Positions 7,822 through 17,336 of a DNA stretch of 64,000 bases are shown here, one piece after another. Numbering within the stretch: the first letter of the stretch is position 1; each line of letters opens with the position of its first letter. A model generated the notes under the pieces. That model had not been told where the DNA came from and made no database searches. It saw only the letters and a list, made by a program, of their open reading frames with translations. The DNA is from an uncultured Lachnospiraceae bacterium (GTDB taxonomy: Bacteria > Bacillota > Clostridia > Lachnospirales > Lachnospiraceae). Where the stretch lies: NCBI GenBank assembly GCA_902779305.1, contig CACZBD010000009.1:1-64000 (forward strand), given 5' to 3'. A program made the translations under genes and the position numbers.

Positions 7822-9525
7822 CTATGCCAGACGGTTGATCAGATGATCGAGCATCGCATCCACCGCATTGATGTAACGGCTGGCCGCGTTGTATGCATTC
7901 TGGAATTTGATCATGTTGCTCAGTTCTTCGTTGGAAGAAACGCCCATGACCGCCTGCCTTGCATTCTCAAGCTGTGTTGTCGTCGCATTCTGGCTGTCGG
8001 CGATCGTCTTATAGATAAATCCGGTATTCCCGATCTGAACGACCATGGAATCGTAATAGTCCGTGAAATTATATTCCTTGTTGTTATCCGGATTCAGCCG
8101 GCCGAAGGGATCCTTGAACGCCTGTGCAAGCGCATCCGCCTTGGGCTGGTCTGCCTGTTTGTCCTTGGTTAAGAACGAAAGCTTTGTGGGCTCCTTCAGA
8201 AGATCCGGATTGATCTTTAAATTGGAAAGCGTATACATGGAAGAAACATCCACGGGAGCATTGGAATCATCTTCCGGAACGTAGTACCAGCCTGCGCCGT
8301 AAGGATGTTCGGCATCCACGCCGCCGGTGTACTCTTTATAGCGGTCGTTCTGGCCGAGTCTCTGGAACAGTTCGATCGGCAGATCTTCTTTGTTCGCGTA
8401 GTAGCGTTCCTCTACCGGCTTGCCCTGCTCGTTACAGAGCACATCGTTCACGGTGGTGGTCAGGGAATGGATCAGGTTGTCGAGTTCCGCCTGCATGGTC
8501 AGAACAACGGAATTCTTGGTTGCAACTTTTTCCTTCCCGCTTGCATCCGTATAGCCTTCATTGTATACATCATAATGGTTGCCAGCGATCTCTCTGTCCG
8601 TTGAAAGGTCCGTGTAATTGGCGCGTCTGTCGCCTCTCATCAAAAGGATCGCTTTCAGTTCGCCGACATCCGTATCATCGATCGAATTGATCTGCCTGTT
8701 CAGATCGAATACTTCCACATCATCGTTCCAGGGCCAGATCGGTGTGTTGAAACCGGTTGCCTCGTCAAGCTTCACATCCATTTCAAAAACCCTGTCCCTG
8801 CAGACAAACGGTGTGCCTTCCACGGATACTTCCACAACGTTGTCCACGGTTTCGGAATAGGAAATGTTGCACATGCCGGAAAGTTTGTCGATGATCAGGT
8901 TTCTGGCATCACGAAGGTCGTTGGCTTCTTCCTGTCCGATCTCCGTCTTCTTGATCGCATCGTTTAATTCTTTGATCTTGTGTCCGTATTCATTGATCAG
9001 CTTGACCTGATCCGTTACACGGGCATTCAGGTTATCCTGGAAATGATTCAGTCCGTCATAAACAGCCTGCGCTCTCTCGAGAAACTGCAGCGCTGTCGTC
9101 ACGAACTGTCCCTGTACCACGGAACTGGTCGGATCTTTCTGCAGTTCCTGTACCGCAACCCAGTATCCGTTCAGAGAATCATGAAAAGAAGCGCCCTCCA
9201 TCTCTCCCAGAAGTGTTTCGATCTCTGTGGAGGTTTCGTAGGCGATCTCGTAAAATTCTTTTCTTCCGTTTTCTTCACGATAAGACTGGTCGAGGAACGC
9301 ATCCCTGACCTGTCTGACTTCCGCGTATTCCACACCGAGACCGGACTGCTTGGCGGATACGGCCGCATTCCCGATCGTATTGTAGAAGCGGTCCTCCAGC
9401 AGGGTCTGCTGTCTGGTGTAGCCTTCGGTTTCGATATTGGATAAATTATGCGCTGTGGAATTCAGCGCATTTTGACTGGTCTGTAAGCCGGACACTCCGA
9501 TATAATAGCTTCCCATTAACGGCAT
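7822..9525 (-). CDS. flgK: Flagellar hook-associated protein 1 FlgK, first copy
   Basis: 567 residues, close to the usual FlgK length. N-terminal motif: YYIGVSGLQTSQNALNSTAH followed by NLSNIETEGYTRQQ. C-terminal motif: GVSSNEELSNMIKFQNAYNA, then ASRYINAVDAMLDHLI. The ATG at 9525 follows GAGGTGATCCT. It directly follows flgN, whose product is the expected export chaperone for FlgK and FlgL, and lies 20 bp upstream of the second flgK copy. The conserved ends place it clearly in the family; which copy is the main junction protein cannot be told. Confidence 0.93.
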   Translation of the reverse strand: MPLMGSYYIGVSGLQTSQNALNSTAHNLSNIETEGYTRQQTLLEDRFYNTIGNAAVSAKQSGLGVEYAEVRQVRDAFLDQSYREENGRKEFYEIAYETSTEIETLLGEMEGASFHDSLNGYWVAVQELQKDPTSSVVQGQFVTTALQFLERAQAVYDGLNHFQDNLNARVTDQVKLINEYGHKIKELNDAIKKTEIGQEEANDLRDARNLIIDKLSGMCNISYSETVDNVVEVSVEGTPFVCRDRVFEMDVKLDEATGFNTPIWPWNDDVEVFDLNRQINSIDDTDVGELKAILLMRGDRRANYTDLSTDREIAGNHYDVYNEGYTDASGKEKVATKNSVVLTMQAELDNLIHSLTTTVNDVLCNEQGKPVEERYYANKEDLPIELFQRLGQNDRYKEYTGGVDAEHPYGAGWYYVPEDDSNAPVDVSSMYTLSNLKINPDLLKEPTKLSFLTKDKQADQPKADALAQAFKDPFGRLNPDNNKEYNFTDYYDSMVVQIGNTGFIYKTIADSQNATTTQLENARQAVMGVSSNEELSNMIKFQNAYNAASRYINAVDAMLDHLINRLA

Positions 9526-9534
9526 AGGATCACC

Positions 9535-10053
9535 TCACTGTTTCGCATCAAACCCTTCCGACGTAGTTCCGAGGGTGCCGCCCGTACTCATGGCGCTTCT
9601 GCCATAATTGGCGGTCTGCGGCGCTTCACGCATGGCCTTGACCATCTGCAGGTCAAACTCAACCATTTCGAGAGAGTGTTTGATGAGTTCGGCATTCTGC
9701 TCATTGATCCGGTGGACCTGTCCAACCGTTGTGGACAGTCCGTCGATCAGTGTATTCAGCCGGTCTCTCTCTTCCGGCTGACTTTTCAGCAAGTCAGCCA
9801 GCGCCGTCAGTTTTAATGTTTCAACATCCTTGTTGATCACGTCCGCTATATCATGGGTCACTGTCTCACGTCTCTTGTCCAGCTGACCGATATGATTCAT
9901 GACGTCTTGTTCTTCATCCGTGATAGTGCGCAGAGCATTAATATCGTTCTGCACGATAATCTGTGTCTTTCTACTGGTGACATCCAGAAGTTGTTTAAAA
10001 GCAGCCTCCTCTTCCGTAAGGACGCTCAAAAGGTCTTCCATCAGGCTGGCCAA
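9535..10053 (-). CDS. flgN: FlgN-type flagellar export chaperone
   Basis: 172 residues, almost entirely helical. FlgN chaperones FlgK and FlgL to the export gate. The sequence begins MASLMEDLLSVLTEEEAAFK, and the long heptad-rich body with RTITDEEQDVMNHIGQLDKR fits the FlgN family. The start is probably the TTG at 10053: the GGAGG in the last codons of flgM lies 9 bases upstream, whereas the in-frame ATG at 10041 is about 21 bases away. This implies translational coupling to flgM. It is followed by the two flgK genes. Confidence 0.85.
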   Translation of the reverse strand: MASLMEDLLSVLTEEEAAFKQLLDVTSRKTQIIVQNDINALRTITDEEQDVMNHIGQLDKRRETVTHDIADVINKDVETLKLTALADLLKSQPEERDRLNTLIDGLSTTVGQVHRINEQNAELIKHSLEMVEFDLQMVKAMREAPQTANYGRSAMSTGGTLGTTSEGFDAKQ

Positions 10054-10059
10054 TGATCA

Positions 10060-10335
10060 TTACCTCCAGGCTTCGTACTTTTCCAACAACTTGCTTGCAA
10101 AATCAGCGCCATCGACATTATAGGTACCTGCATCGATCTTCGCTTTCAACGGTGTCGTCAGTTCTTCCCTGATATCGGGCGCGTCTTTGACGGCCTGTTT
10201 CAGGGTCTGAATATCCTTACCGAGGCTGGAGATCTGTACCTGGTCCATGCGGCTCGTTTTGCCGGTCTTGGTCGCTTTGTTCACTTTCTGCGACTGATAG
10301 ATCTGATTGACCTGGTTATAAGCTTCAATACGCAT
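10060..10335 (-). CDS. flgM: Anti-sigma-28 factor FlgM
   Basis: 91 residues from ATG 10335 (MRIEAYNQVNQIYQSQKV), preceded by GGGGAG. FlgM holds sigma-28 inactive until the hook is complete and is then exported. The C-terminal part (VQISSLGKDIQTLKQAVKDA, then IREELTTPLKAKIDAGTYNV and FASKLLEKY) matches the sigma-binding FlgM domain. The frame is open to 10383 but lacks an upstream ribosome binding site. A consensus sigma-28 promoter lies about 80 bp upstream, so flgM is probably under its own partner's control. Confidence 0.93.
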   Translation of the reverse strand: MRIEAYNQVNQIYQSQKVNKATKTGKTSRMDQVQISSLGKDIQTLKQAVKDAPDIREELTTPLKAKIDAGTYNVDGADFASKLLEKYEAWR

Positions 10336-10416
10336 GTTGTTCTCCCCTTTCCTTCCTTGGATTTTTATCGCTCTCACAACCATGTAAAAGCGCAGTCTGA
10401 AACTCTTACAATTATT

Positions 10417-10443
10417 TTATCGGACATTTTTACAAAGACTTTA
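10417..10443 (-). promoter_or_regulatory. Consensus sigma-28 promoter of the flgM operon
   Basis: On the minus strand: -35 TAAA (10440-10443), exactly 15 bases, -10 TCCGATAA (10417-10424). Only the first -10 base differs from the FliA/SigD consensus GCCGATAA. It drives flgM-flgN-flgK-flgK-flgL, forming a SigD/FlgM feedback loop. Confidence 0.88.
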
Positions 10444-10477
10444 GCATTATTTTTGTAAAGTTTCCGCCAAAATGTGA

Positions 10478-11044
10478 CTACGGCCCGATCTTTTCTTCCT
10501 TATAATGTCTGCGGCACAGGGCCACATAGTTATCGTTTGCCCCCAGAACGATCTGTTCGCCCTGTTTGATGACTTTGCCCTGCGGGCTGATCCTGGTGTT
10601 GCACTGCGCGCCCTGGCCGCACCAGCAGACGGTTTTGATCTCCTCGATCACATCCGCCCAGGCTAAAAGCCAGATCGATCCTTCGAAGGGCTCCCTTCTG
10701 AAATCGGTGCGAAGCCCGTAGCAGATCACCGGAATGCTCAGATCATCCACGATATGCACGAACAGTTCGATATCGGATTTTTTGCAGAACTGTGCCTCGT
10801 CCACGATCACGCAGTCATAAGCGCTGATCTCTTCATCGCTCATCTGCACGAGATCTTCCACAAAGGCGCACTCTTTTTCAAGCCCCATGCGGCTTTTGAT
10901 CACCTTCTCGCCGTCGCGGTTATCGAGTCTCGGTTTCAAAAGAAGCGCTTTCTTGCCTCTCTCAAAATAGTTGTATTCCACCATCAGCGCGTTCGCGGTC
11001 TTCGAACTGCCCATGGCGCCGTGTCGAAAATAAAGTTTGGCCAT
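10478..11044 (-). CDS. tdk: Thymidine kinase
   Basis: 188 residues, class II (tetrameric) thymidine kinase, which phosphorylates thymidine to dTMP in salvage. The N-terminus shows the P-loop (FRHGAMGSSKTANAL); the Walker-B-like VIVDEAQF follows near residue 90; the lasso/zinc region has two Cys pairs (VCWCGQGAQCNTR and a CRRH near the end). Start ATG 11044 follows AAAGGAT. The gene is not obviously part of the flagellar operon downstream, although no terminator separates it from the flgM promoter. Confidence 0.95.
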   Translation of the reverse strand: MAKLYFRHGAMGSSKTANALMVEYNYFERGKKALLLKPRLDNRDGEKVIKSRMGLEKECAFVEDLVQMSDEEISAYDCVIVDEAQFCKKSDIELFVHIVDDLSIPVICYGLRTDFRREPFEGSIWLLAWADVIEEIKTVCWCGQGAQCNTRISPQGKVIKQGEQIVLGANDNYVALCRRHYKEEKIGP

Positions 11045-11126
11045 GTCGGATCCTTTCCTTAATATAAATAATTCTGAATAGTTTATTCTAACTGATTTTC
11101 AGGCAAAATCACATTTCCTCGCTCAC

Positions 11127-12422
11127 TCACTCGGAATTTTTCTTCCCTTCTCTCTTGCAGATCTTGTACAGTTCCTCGGCTGCAAGGCGGGTCTTGGCAA
11201 CAACATCTTCTTCCGTCTTCGGGAAGCAGTAGTAAAGTGTTTCCCCGGTGCCGATGCAGATCATGTCTCCGAGTTCATACCAGTAATAGTCCGCATAAAG
11301 AGAATAGGAAGCAAGCGGGGACTGCGCATAATCCAGCTTCCCTTCGCAGCCGGTGAGGCGGAAGCCTTCTCGACCGTGAGTCAGTCTTCCCTCTCCGACG
11401 CGGTATACTGCCTCATAGTCCACCATCATGATGATGTCCACGGGGATATCCAGCCGGTATGTTCCTTCTTCCAGCTCGTTTCTGACGCATTCCCTCTCCC
11501 ACCGGTACCAGTCCGGGATATGGGTAAAATCATTCTTTGCGGGAAGCATCGAGGCTCCGGTCTGCTTCAGGGATCCTTCTTCCGTCAGTTCCCACTTCGC
11601 ATGGCAGTGCGCACAGCTGATCGAAATGCCCTTCCCCTTCATATCGCCTTCCGTATGGCAGGCCGCGCATTTGTACAGAACGCGGTTCAGACCGTCGGCG
11701 CGGAATTTCTCATCGATCCGGATCCCGTTTTCCTGCTGCCACCTGAAATTATCAAAATCGAACTGGCCGGCAAGTACTTTGTTGATCTCAACCGGGCTCA
11801 GCTCTTTGATCCGCTCCGGGCTTAAGACAAGCTGCATCGTGGCGTGCACATCCACTTTTCTCTTCTGCAGGCCGTTGTACAGCGGGTCATAGGCAAAGGC
11901 GCCGTAGGTACGGATCATCACCACGGGCACATTCAGGACTTTGATGCACTTGCCGAGGCTTTTCGGAAGCGGCGTCGCGCAGCCGTCGAAACTGTAGCTG
12001 GCTTCGGGATACATCAGGACCGAACTCTTCAGTGTCCTCAAGGCATAGAGCATATCCTTCACGAGTCTTGCATCTGTCACGAACTTCTGTGTCGGGATGC
12101 AGCCGAGTTTTCTCATCAGGCCGTATTTTCCGACAAACCCGTCAGATGTACATATGATATGGAAAGAATGCGGATACAAAAGCGTGGATGCGATCTCAAG
12201 ATCCAGAAAACTCGAATGATTCATCAGAACCAGACAGGGGGTTCCTTCCACTTCATCCATGCCGATCTTTTCGCAGGTAAAATTGACCTTTTTCAGCTCC
12301 GGCGCCGACAGGGTCTTCATCAGGGATCTTAATATCTTGCTCTGCTTTGCGGGTCTTCTGTGGCGCGGTCTCTTTTTGGTGAGCAGACGGTCATACGCTG
12401 CTTCTTTGACTTTGATTTTCAT
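11127..12422 (-). CDS. PlsC-type acyltransferase with C-terminal zinc ribbon domain
   Basis: 431 residues. Residues about 55-230 are a 1-acyl-glycerol-3-phosphate acyltransferase-like domain with the catalytic NHSSFLD (HX4D) motif and a PEASYSFDG block. After it, residues about 270-300 contain CAACH and CAHCH, a four-Cys zinc ribbon, followed by about 120 residues of beta-rich sequence I do not recognise. Typical PlsC proteins are 200-250 residues, so the C-terminal half is an unusual addition. The family acylates phospholipid precursors; the substrate here is unknown. It is divergent from sdaAB. Confidence 0.75.
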   Translation of the reverse strand: MKIKVKEAAYDRLLTKKRPRHRRPAKQSKILRSLMKTLSAPELKKVNFTCEKIGMDEVEGTPCLVLMNHSSFLDLEIASTLLYPHSFHIICTSDGFVGKYGLMRKLGCIPTQKFVTDARLVKDMLYALRTLKSSVLMYPEASYSFDGCATPLPKSLGKCIKVLNVPVVMIRTYGAFAYDPLYNGLQKRKVDVHATMQLVLSPERIKELSPVEINKVLAGQFDFDNFRWQQENGIRIDEKFRADGLNRVLYKCAACHTEGDMKGKGISISCAHCHAKWELTEEGSLKQTGASMLPAKNDFTHIPDWYRWERECVRNELEEGTYRLDIPVDIIMMVDYEAVYRVGEGRLTHGREGFRLTGCEGKLDYAQSPLASYSLYADYYWYELGDMICIGTGETLYYCFPKTEEDVVAKTRLAAEELYKICKREGKKNSE

Positions 12423-12447
12423 GCCTGTATTGTATCACAGGTGCCGA

Positions 12448-12476
12448 TTGTAAATCTATCCGAATTCCCATATAAT
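12448..12476 (+). promoter_or_regulatory. Sigma-A promoter of sdaAB-sdaAA
   Basis: -35 TTGTAA (12448-12453), 17-bp spacer, perfect -10 TATAAT (12471-12476). It precedes the sdaAB start at 12532 by about 55 bases. Confidence 0.65.
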
Positions 12477-12531
12477 TGTTGATAGAATCAAAAGCAATGC
12501 GCCAGCCTTTGTTATCTTCCCGGGGGTTTTT

Positions 12532-13191
12532 ATGAATATTTTCGATATCATCGGGCCCGTGATGATCGGACCGAGTTCTTCCCATACCGCAGGCGCCTGC
12601 CGGATCGGGTATGTTGCGAGAAAACTGCTGCCTTCGAAACCCGTTATGGCCGAGGTCACTTTTGCGGGCAGTTTTGCCAAAACATACCGTGGACACGGCA
12701 CCGATAAAGCGGTCATCGCCGGGATCCTCGGGATGCTCCCCGATGATCTGAAACTCCCCGACAGTCTGAAGATCGCAAAGGAGGAAGGCCTTGCTTTTTC
12801 CTTTTCCACCGCGGAACTGCCCAAAAGCCATCCCAATACTGCGATCATCCGCCTCATCGGCGAAGATGGGAAGGAAGTGGAAATTGAGGGTGCCAGCATC
12901 GGTGGCGGCAACATTCTGATCACCAAACTGAACGGAATGACTTCCGTGTTTACCGGCGAACACAATACCGTGATCGTGGCGCACACGGACGCGCCGGGCG
13001 TGATCGCTGACGTGGCAAGCGCTTTTGCCATGTTCGAGGTCAACATCGGGAATTTCCGTCTGGCAAGGCCCCATAAAGGGCAGCTCGCCATCATGACGAT
13101 CGAGATCGACGGAGAAGCCACAACACAGATCCTTGAACTTCTGAAACGCCAGCCCAATGTCACACAGGTCGTCTATCTGAAAGCACACTGA
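12532..13191 (+). CDS. sdaAB: L-serine dehydratase, iron-sulfur-dependent, beta subunit
   Basis: 219 residues. Together with SdaAA it converts L-serine to pyruvate and ammonia. The N-terminus has the family motif (IFDIIGPVMIGPSSSHTAGA then CRIGYVARKL), and residues about 145-215 form an ACT domain (HTDAPGVIADVASAFAMFEV), which binds serine or regulates the enzyme. Transcription starts from the promoter at 12448-12476. sdaAA follows immediately; the stop codon is adjacent to an ATG of the next frame, indicating translational coupling. Confidence 0.95.
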   Translation: MNIFDIIGPVMIGPSSSHTAGACRIGYVARKLLPSKPVMAEVTFAGSFAKTYRGHGTDKAVIAGILGMLPDDLKLPDSLKIAKEEGLAFSFSTAELPKSHPNTAIIRLIGEDGKEVEIEGASIGGGNILITKLNGMTSVFTGEHNTVIVAHTDAPGVIADVASAFAMFEVNIGNFRLARPHKGQLAIMTIEIDGEATTQILELLKRQPNVTQVVYLKAH

Positions 13192-13209
13192 ATGAGAAAG
13201 CAGGAAATC

Positions 13210-14091
13210 ATGCAGATAACCTATGAGTCCATACAGGAACTGATCAACCTGGCAAACGAACAGCACATCCGCTTATCGGATCTGATCCTTTCCGATCAGG
13301 CTTCTTCCATGGAAACTTCGCCTGATGAGATCTTAAAGCGCATGGATGCACAGCTTACCGTGATGGAGGAATCCGCCGCGGAAGGCAGAAAGAAAGATAT
13401 CCGCTCTTCGAGCACGCTCGCGGGCGGCAATGCCTATCTCATGGATACTTATGCCAAATGCGGCAGTCCGCTGTCGGGTGATTTTTGCGCCTATGCGATC
13501 ACAACTGCCATCGCTGTGGCGGAATGCAATGCGGCCATGGGCCGGATCGTCGCAGCGCCGACCGCCGGAAGCTGCGGGATCCTTCCTGCAGCGGTCCTGA
13601 CTATGATAGAGAAGCGCGGCATTTCAAGGCAGGATGCCTGCATGGCGCTGATCACGGCCGGCGGGGTCGGTATGGTCATCGCTAACGTCGCAAGCATTGC
13701 AGGCGCAACCGGCGGCTGTCAGGCAGAGTGCGGTTCCGCATCGGCCATGGCTGCAGCCGCTCTGGTGGAACTGAGTGGCGGAACGCCGGAAATGGCAGGA
13801 CATGCCATGGCGATCTCGATCAAAAACCAGCTCGGCCTGGTCTGCGACCCTGTTGCAGGTCTTGTGGAAGTTCCCTGTATCAAGCGCAATGCCGGCAGCA
13901 TCATGTGTGCGATCACGGCAGCCGACCTGGCCTTGTCCGGTGTCAAAAGCGTGATCCCTGTCGACGAGGTCCTGCAGGCCATGAACGAAGTCGGCTCCAC
14001 GCTTCCCTGCGCGCTCAGGGAAACCGCGCAGGGCGGGCTCGCGACCACGCCGACGGGCTTAAAACTTGCCGAAGCGATCCTCGGCGCATAA
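13210..14091 (+). CDS. sdaAA: L-serine dehydratase, iron-sulfur-dependent, alpha subunit
   Basis: 293 residues from ATG 13210 (MQITYESIQEL), which follows AGGAAATC; an earlier in-frame ATG at 13192, directly after the sdaAB stop, would add six residues. This subunit carries the catalytic [4Fe-4S] cluster. Conserved blocks: AGGNAYLMDTYAKCGSPLSG, ECNAAMGRIVAAPTAGSCGI, GGCQAECGSASAMAAAALVE and GLVCDPVAGLVEVPCIKRNA, with the Cys residues expected for cluster binding. Serine dehydratase feeds pyruvate to the oxidoreductase encoded at 34748-38296. A terminator follows. Confidence 0.95.
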   Translation: MQITYESIQELINLANEQHIRLSDLILSDQASSMETSPDEILKRMDAQLTVMEESAAEGRKKDIRSSSTLAGGNAYLMDTYAKCGSPLSGDFCAYAITTAIAVAECNAAMGRIVAAPTAGSCGILPAAVLTMIEKRGISRQDACMALITAGGVGMVIANVASIAGATGGCQAECGSASAMAAAALVELSGGTPEMAGHAMAISIKNQLGLVCDPVAGLVEVPCIKRNAGSIMCAITAADLALSGVKSVIPVDEVLQAMNEVGSTLPCALRETAQGGLATTPTGLKLAEAILGA

Positions 14092-14116
14092 ACGAAGCAT
14101 AACTGTTTAAAAGGAG

Positions 14117-14146
14117 AAAACCCCTGCCAGACGGCAGGGGTTTATT
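14117..14146 (+). terminator. Rho-independent terminator after sdaAA
   Basis: AAACCCCTGCC (14118-14127 plus flank) pairs with GGCAGGGGTTT around an AGAC loop. A T-rich tail follows, and an A-tract precedes it, so it can also stop transcripts on the minus strand coming from the opp genes. Confidence 0.88.
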
Positions 14147-14239
14147 TCAGGGTTATTGTCAAACTTATGCATTATTGTTTTTCATGTCGTGATACACGAT
14201 CCCTTCTGAAGAGACTGCGTACCCCGGCAGGATATAAGG

Positions 14240-15067
14240 TCATACCGTGGACAGATCCCACTCTTCGTAGATCTTGGGTACATCGGAGATCAGGCGCTTC
14301 GTGTATTCTGCCTGCGGATGGATGATCACGGTTTCCGCTTCTCCGGATTCCACGAATTTGCCGTGCTCCATGATATAAACCTTATCGGAGATCTTGTAGG
14401 CTAGACCGATGTCATGCGTAATGAAGATGACCGTCATGTTGATCTCGTCGCGAAGCTTTGTCAGCATGTCTAAGATCGTCGATCTTGAGCAGGCATCGAT
14501 CATCGAAGTCGGCTCGTCTGCAAGCAGGATCTTGGGTTTTAACAGGAAGATCCTGGCGATCATCAGACGCTGCTGCTGTCCGCCGGACAACTCGAACGGA
14601 TACTTGTTGGTCAGTTCCTCAAACTTTAAGTTCACGAAACTGCAGGCTTCCGTCATCATCTCGATCTTCTGTTTCATGGGAAGGTCTTTGCAGCCTCTCA
14701 TATTCAGGCAGTCCAGAAGCACATCGTCGATCTTGTGGAACATATTATAGGAAGCAAACGGATCCTGAAAGATCGCCTGAATGTTCTTCCAGTACTCTTT
14801 TTTCTTGCGGGAGCCCTTGATGTCTCTTGGCGCACCCTGATAATAGATCTCGCCTTCCGTTACCGCGATCAGGCCGAGCAGCATCTTGGAAAGTGTGGTT
14901 TTTCCGGATCCCGACTCCCCGACGATCGTAACGATCTCGCCTTCCTTAAAGTCAAAATCCACATGATCCACGGCCACCGTTTTCTTGCTTCCGGAACCGA
15001 AGATCTTTGTGACGCCGACGCCTCTCAGGCAGGATTTTCTTTCTTCATTATTGTTGCTCACTCTCAT
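14240..15067 (-). CDS. Opp/Dpp-type ABC transporter, ATP-binding protein (OppF-like)
   Basis: 275 residues. Walker [13 protein letters not shown] near residue 55, signature LSGGQQQRL and Walker [13 protein letters not shown] identify an ABC ATPase. It is the last gene of a five-gene oligopeptide-type importer: binding protein, two permeases, two ATPases. The start overlaps the upstream ATPase gene by about 20 bp (GGGAGGTGT ribosome binding site). No carboxyl-terminal oligopeptide domain as in OppD is seen, consistent with the short OppF form. Substrate could be peptides or oligosaccharides. Confidence 0.9.
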   Translation of the reverse strand: MRVSNNNEERKSCLRGVGVTKIFGSGSKKTVAVDHVDFDFKEGEIVTIVGESGSGKTTLSKMLLGLIAVTEGEIYYQGAPRDIKGSRKKKEYWKNIQAIFQDPFASYNMFHKIDDVLLDCLNMRGCKDLPMKQKIEMMTEACSFVNLKFEELTNKYPFELSGGQQQRLMIARIFLLKPKILLADEPTSMIDACSRSTILDMLTKLRDEINMTVIFITHDIGLAYKISDKVYIMEHGKFVESGEAETVIIHPQAEYTKRLISDVPKIYEEWDLSTV

Positions 15068-16061
15068 ACACCTCCCTGATCTTACGTACGGACATCAGGC
15101 ACCTGTACTGTCTGCCTTCGCCGAAATCCTTGGTCTCGATGGACATTGCCGAGCAGGTGGGCGTTGCATATTTGCAGCGCGGTGCGAAACGGCAGCCCTT
15201 CGGCGGATTCTTCAAGTTCGGCGGCGTTCCCGGGATCGCCGTTAAGACTTTGTCCCTGGTGCCTTCTTCCGGTACGATGATGGATCCCATCAGGCCCTTG
15301 GAATACGGGTGGATCGGATCGAATACCATCTCTTTTGCGGTGCCGCGTTCCACGATCTGGCCTGCATACATGACCATGATGTCATCGGTCACGTTATACA
15401 GAAGCGGCAGTTCATGCGTGATAAAGATCATGGACTTGATCATGCCGGATTCCATCATGTCTCTTAACATCTTGATGACCATCTTCTGGCTGGTAACGTC
15501 AAGTGCGGAACTCGGCTCATCCGCGATCAGAACCTTGGGGGAAAGGATCGTGGAGATTGCAATGACCACACGCTGTTTCATACCGCCGGACAGTTCCACC
15601 GCATGTTTTTCCAATGCTTCTTTGGGCAGTCCGAGCAGTTCAAAGCGCTTGTAAGCCATGTCATGGATATCGCCTTTTGGCATTTTCGGATCATGCGCAT
15701 GGATAACATCTTCCACAAATCTCATGATCTTCTGTGTCGGATTCAGCGCATTCATGGCCGCCTGCGGAATGTAGGCGATCTCCGTTCCGAGAATGTTCTT
15801 TCTGACATCATCCGGTTTCATGCCGGAAATGTTTTTGCCGTCCACGATGATGTCTCCGCTCATGTAATGCAGCGGCGGGAAATAATATCCCATCAGGGAA
15901 AGTGCAAGCGTCGATTTGCCGCAGCCTGATTCCCCCGCGATCCCCAGACTCTTTCCTTCCTCGATCGAAAGGGATACATGGTCAACCGCATAGACATCTT
16001 CGTGAAAGCGGGTAATATATTTCGTGGTCAGGTCCCTGACCTCCAACATTTTTTTCGCCAT
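15048..16061 (-). CDS. Opp/Dpp-type ABC transporter, ATP-binding protein (OppD-like)
   Basis: 337 residues. Walker [16 protein letters not shown]-loop [13 protein letters not shown], signature LSGGMKQRV and Walker [13 protein letters not shown]. The C-terminal region has the oligopeptide-transporter C-terminal domain ([19 protein letters not shown], then CKYATPTC) with the Cys residues that bind an iron-sulfur cluster in OppD/DppD proteins. ATG 16061 follows AGAAGGAGG. It partners the OppF-like protein on the cytoplasmic side of the permeases. Confidence 0.93.
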   Translation of the reverse strand: MAKKMLEVRDLTTKYITRFHEDVYAVDHVSLSIEEGKSLGIAGESGCGKSTLALSLMGYYFPPLHYMSGDIIVDGKNISGMKPDDVRKNILGTEIAYIPQAAMNALNPTQKIMRFVEDVIHAHDPKMPKGDIHDMAYKRFELLGLPKEALEKHAVELSGGMKQRVVIAISTILSPKVLIADEPSSALDVTSQKMVIKMLRDMMESGMIKSMIFITHELPLLYNVTDDIMVMYAGQIVERGTAKEMVFDPIHPYSKGLMGSIIVPEEGTRDKVLTAIPGTPPNLKNPPKGCRFAPRCKYATPTCSAMSIETKDFGEGRQYRCLMSVRKIREVYESEQQ

Positions 16062-16076
16062 CTCTTATCCTCCTTC

Positions 16077-17324
16077 TCAATCTCTCAGGGTCGGGTTGAA
16101 CACCTGATCCATACCTGTGTTCATCAGGTTCAGGGAGAACGAGATGAGTGTGATCGTTAAGATGACCGGGAAGTACGCCCACCAGTAACCGTTGGTATGC
16201 GCCGCATAAAGCATTGCCCAGTTCATCATCAGACCCAGTGTCGGGGTTGTCGTCGTCTTGGGTCCCAGTCCGAGCAGTGATAACTGCGCTTCCGAAAGGA
16301 TACCGGAAGATACCTGCAGGATAAAAGCCATCACCACATAGGATGCGATATACGGCAGGATATCCGTCAGGACGATCTTTGCCAGACTGTGTCCCGAGAG
16401 TTTGGACAGGTTTACATGATCACGGTTTCGAAGCGAGATGACCTGCGAACGGACGGAACGTGCCGTCCATGTCCACGAAGTCAGACCGATGACGATCGCG
16501 ACCACGGTGGCGCCTCTTTGCTCCTGCCCGATCGAATAGGAGATCAGGATCAGCAGCACGAAACTCGGGATGACCGTAAAGACGTTGGTCACGAACATGA
16601 TGATATCGTCGGCGATCCCGCCAAGGTAACCGGCCAAAAGGCCGAACAGAAGACCGATGAACGTCGCTACGGCACCTGCAACAAGCCCGATCAATATCGA
16701 GGTCCCGCAGGCGCTGACCAGTTCTTTTAATACATCACGTCCGAAGTTATCGGTTCCGAGCGGCAGCGTTTTGATATTCGTTACCGTGTTTACATTCACG
16801 TAATCGGTTCCGCCGACCAGTTTCAGTTTCTTCTCTTCATTGGTGGCCGGATCCACATCATAAACGGCGCGCTCTTCTTTTCCGATCTTCTCCAGACGGT
16901 TGTTTAAAGTCTTGTAATTGCGCCATTTTGCGTTTGTGACCCCTTTGGGTTTGGATGTTTCGTCAAAATTTGCGTTCCAAAGTTCCAAAATGGTATCCAC
17001 ATCATCCATCTGCACATTGCTGACATCCACACCGATCTTTTCCATGAATTCGATCATGGAAACACGGTCTTCCATGCTGACGATGGATGTTAATCTCTTT
17101 TCCTCCGCGTCCTTTAATTTCAGCGTCTCTGTCTTGGTGTCCAGAGCATCATACAAAGAGAAGTATGTACCGGGCTTTGCAAATGTGCCGACACCGATCA
17201 TCTCCAGCGGATTTCCCGGATTGATCAGGGGATAGATCAGCATGGTCAGAAGGATCAGCACAAAGATTCCCGCGCCTACAACGAATTTGGAGGAATGCAT
17301 CAATTGTCTGAGTGTGTTTTTCAT
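16077..17324 (-). CDS. Opp/Dpp-type ABC transporter permease (OppC-like) with enlarged external loop
   Basis: 415 residues, against about 300 for typical OppC. One membrane segment at residues about 16-36 is followed by about 150 hydrophilic residues, then the conserved [21 protein letters not shown] block and five more membrane segments. The EAA-type loop lies near residue 320 ([20 protein letters not shown]). The large loop is probably external and may contact the binding protein. OppC-type permeases of this shape occur in importers for peptides and also for oligosaccharides. Confidence 0.88.
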   Translation of the reverse strand: MKNTLRQLMHSSKFVVGAGIFVLILLTMLIYPLINPGNPLEMIGVGTFAKPGTYFSLYDALDTKTETLKLKDAEEKRLTSIVSMEDRVSMIEFMEKIGVDVSNVQMDDVDTILELWNANFDETSKPKGVTNAKWRNYKTLNNRLEKIGKEERAVYDVDPATNEEKKLKLVGGTDYVNVNTVTNIKTLPLGTDNFGRDVLKELVSACGTSILIGLVAGAVATFIGLLFGLLAGYLGGIADDIIMFVTNVFTVIPSFVLLILISYSIGQEQRGATVVAIVIGLTSWTWTARSVRSQVISLRNRDHVNLSKLSGHSLAKIVLTDILPYIASYVVMAFILQVSSGILSEAQLSLLGLGPKTTTTPTLGLMMNWAMLYAAHTNGYWWAYFPVILTITLISFSLNLMNTGMDQVFNPTLRD

Positions 17325-17336
17325 CCCGATTCCTCC

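Noticed and set aside
12391-13266. Long open frames opposite sdaAB
   Set aside because: They mirror the codon pattern of the plus-strand gene, have no ribosome binding site, and show no protein family signature.
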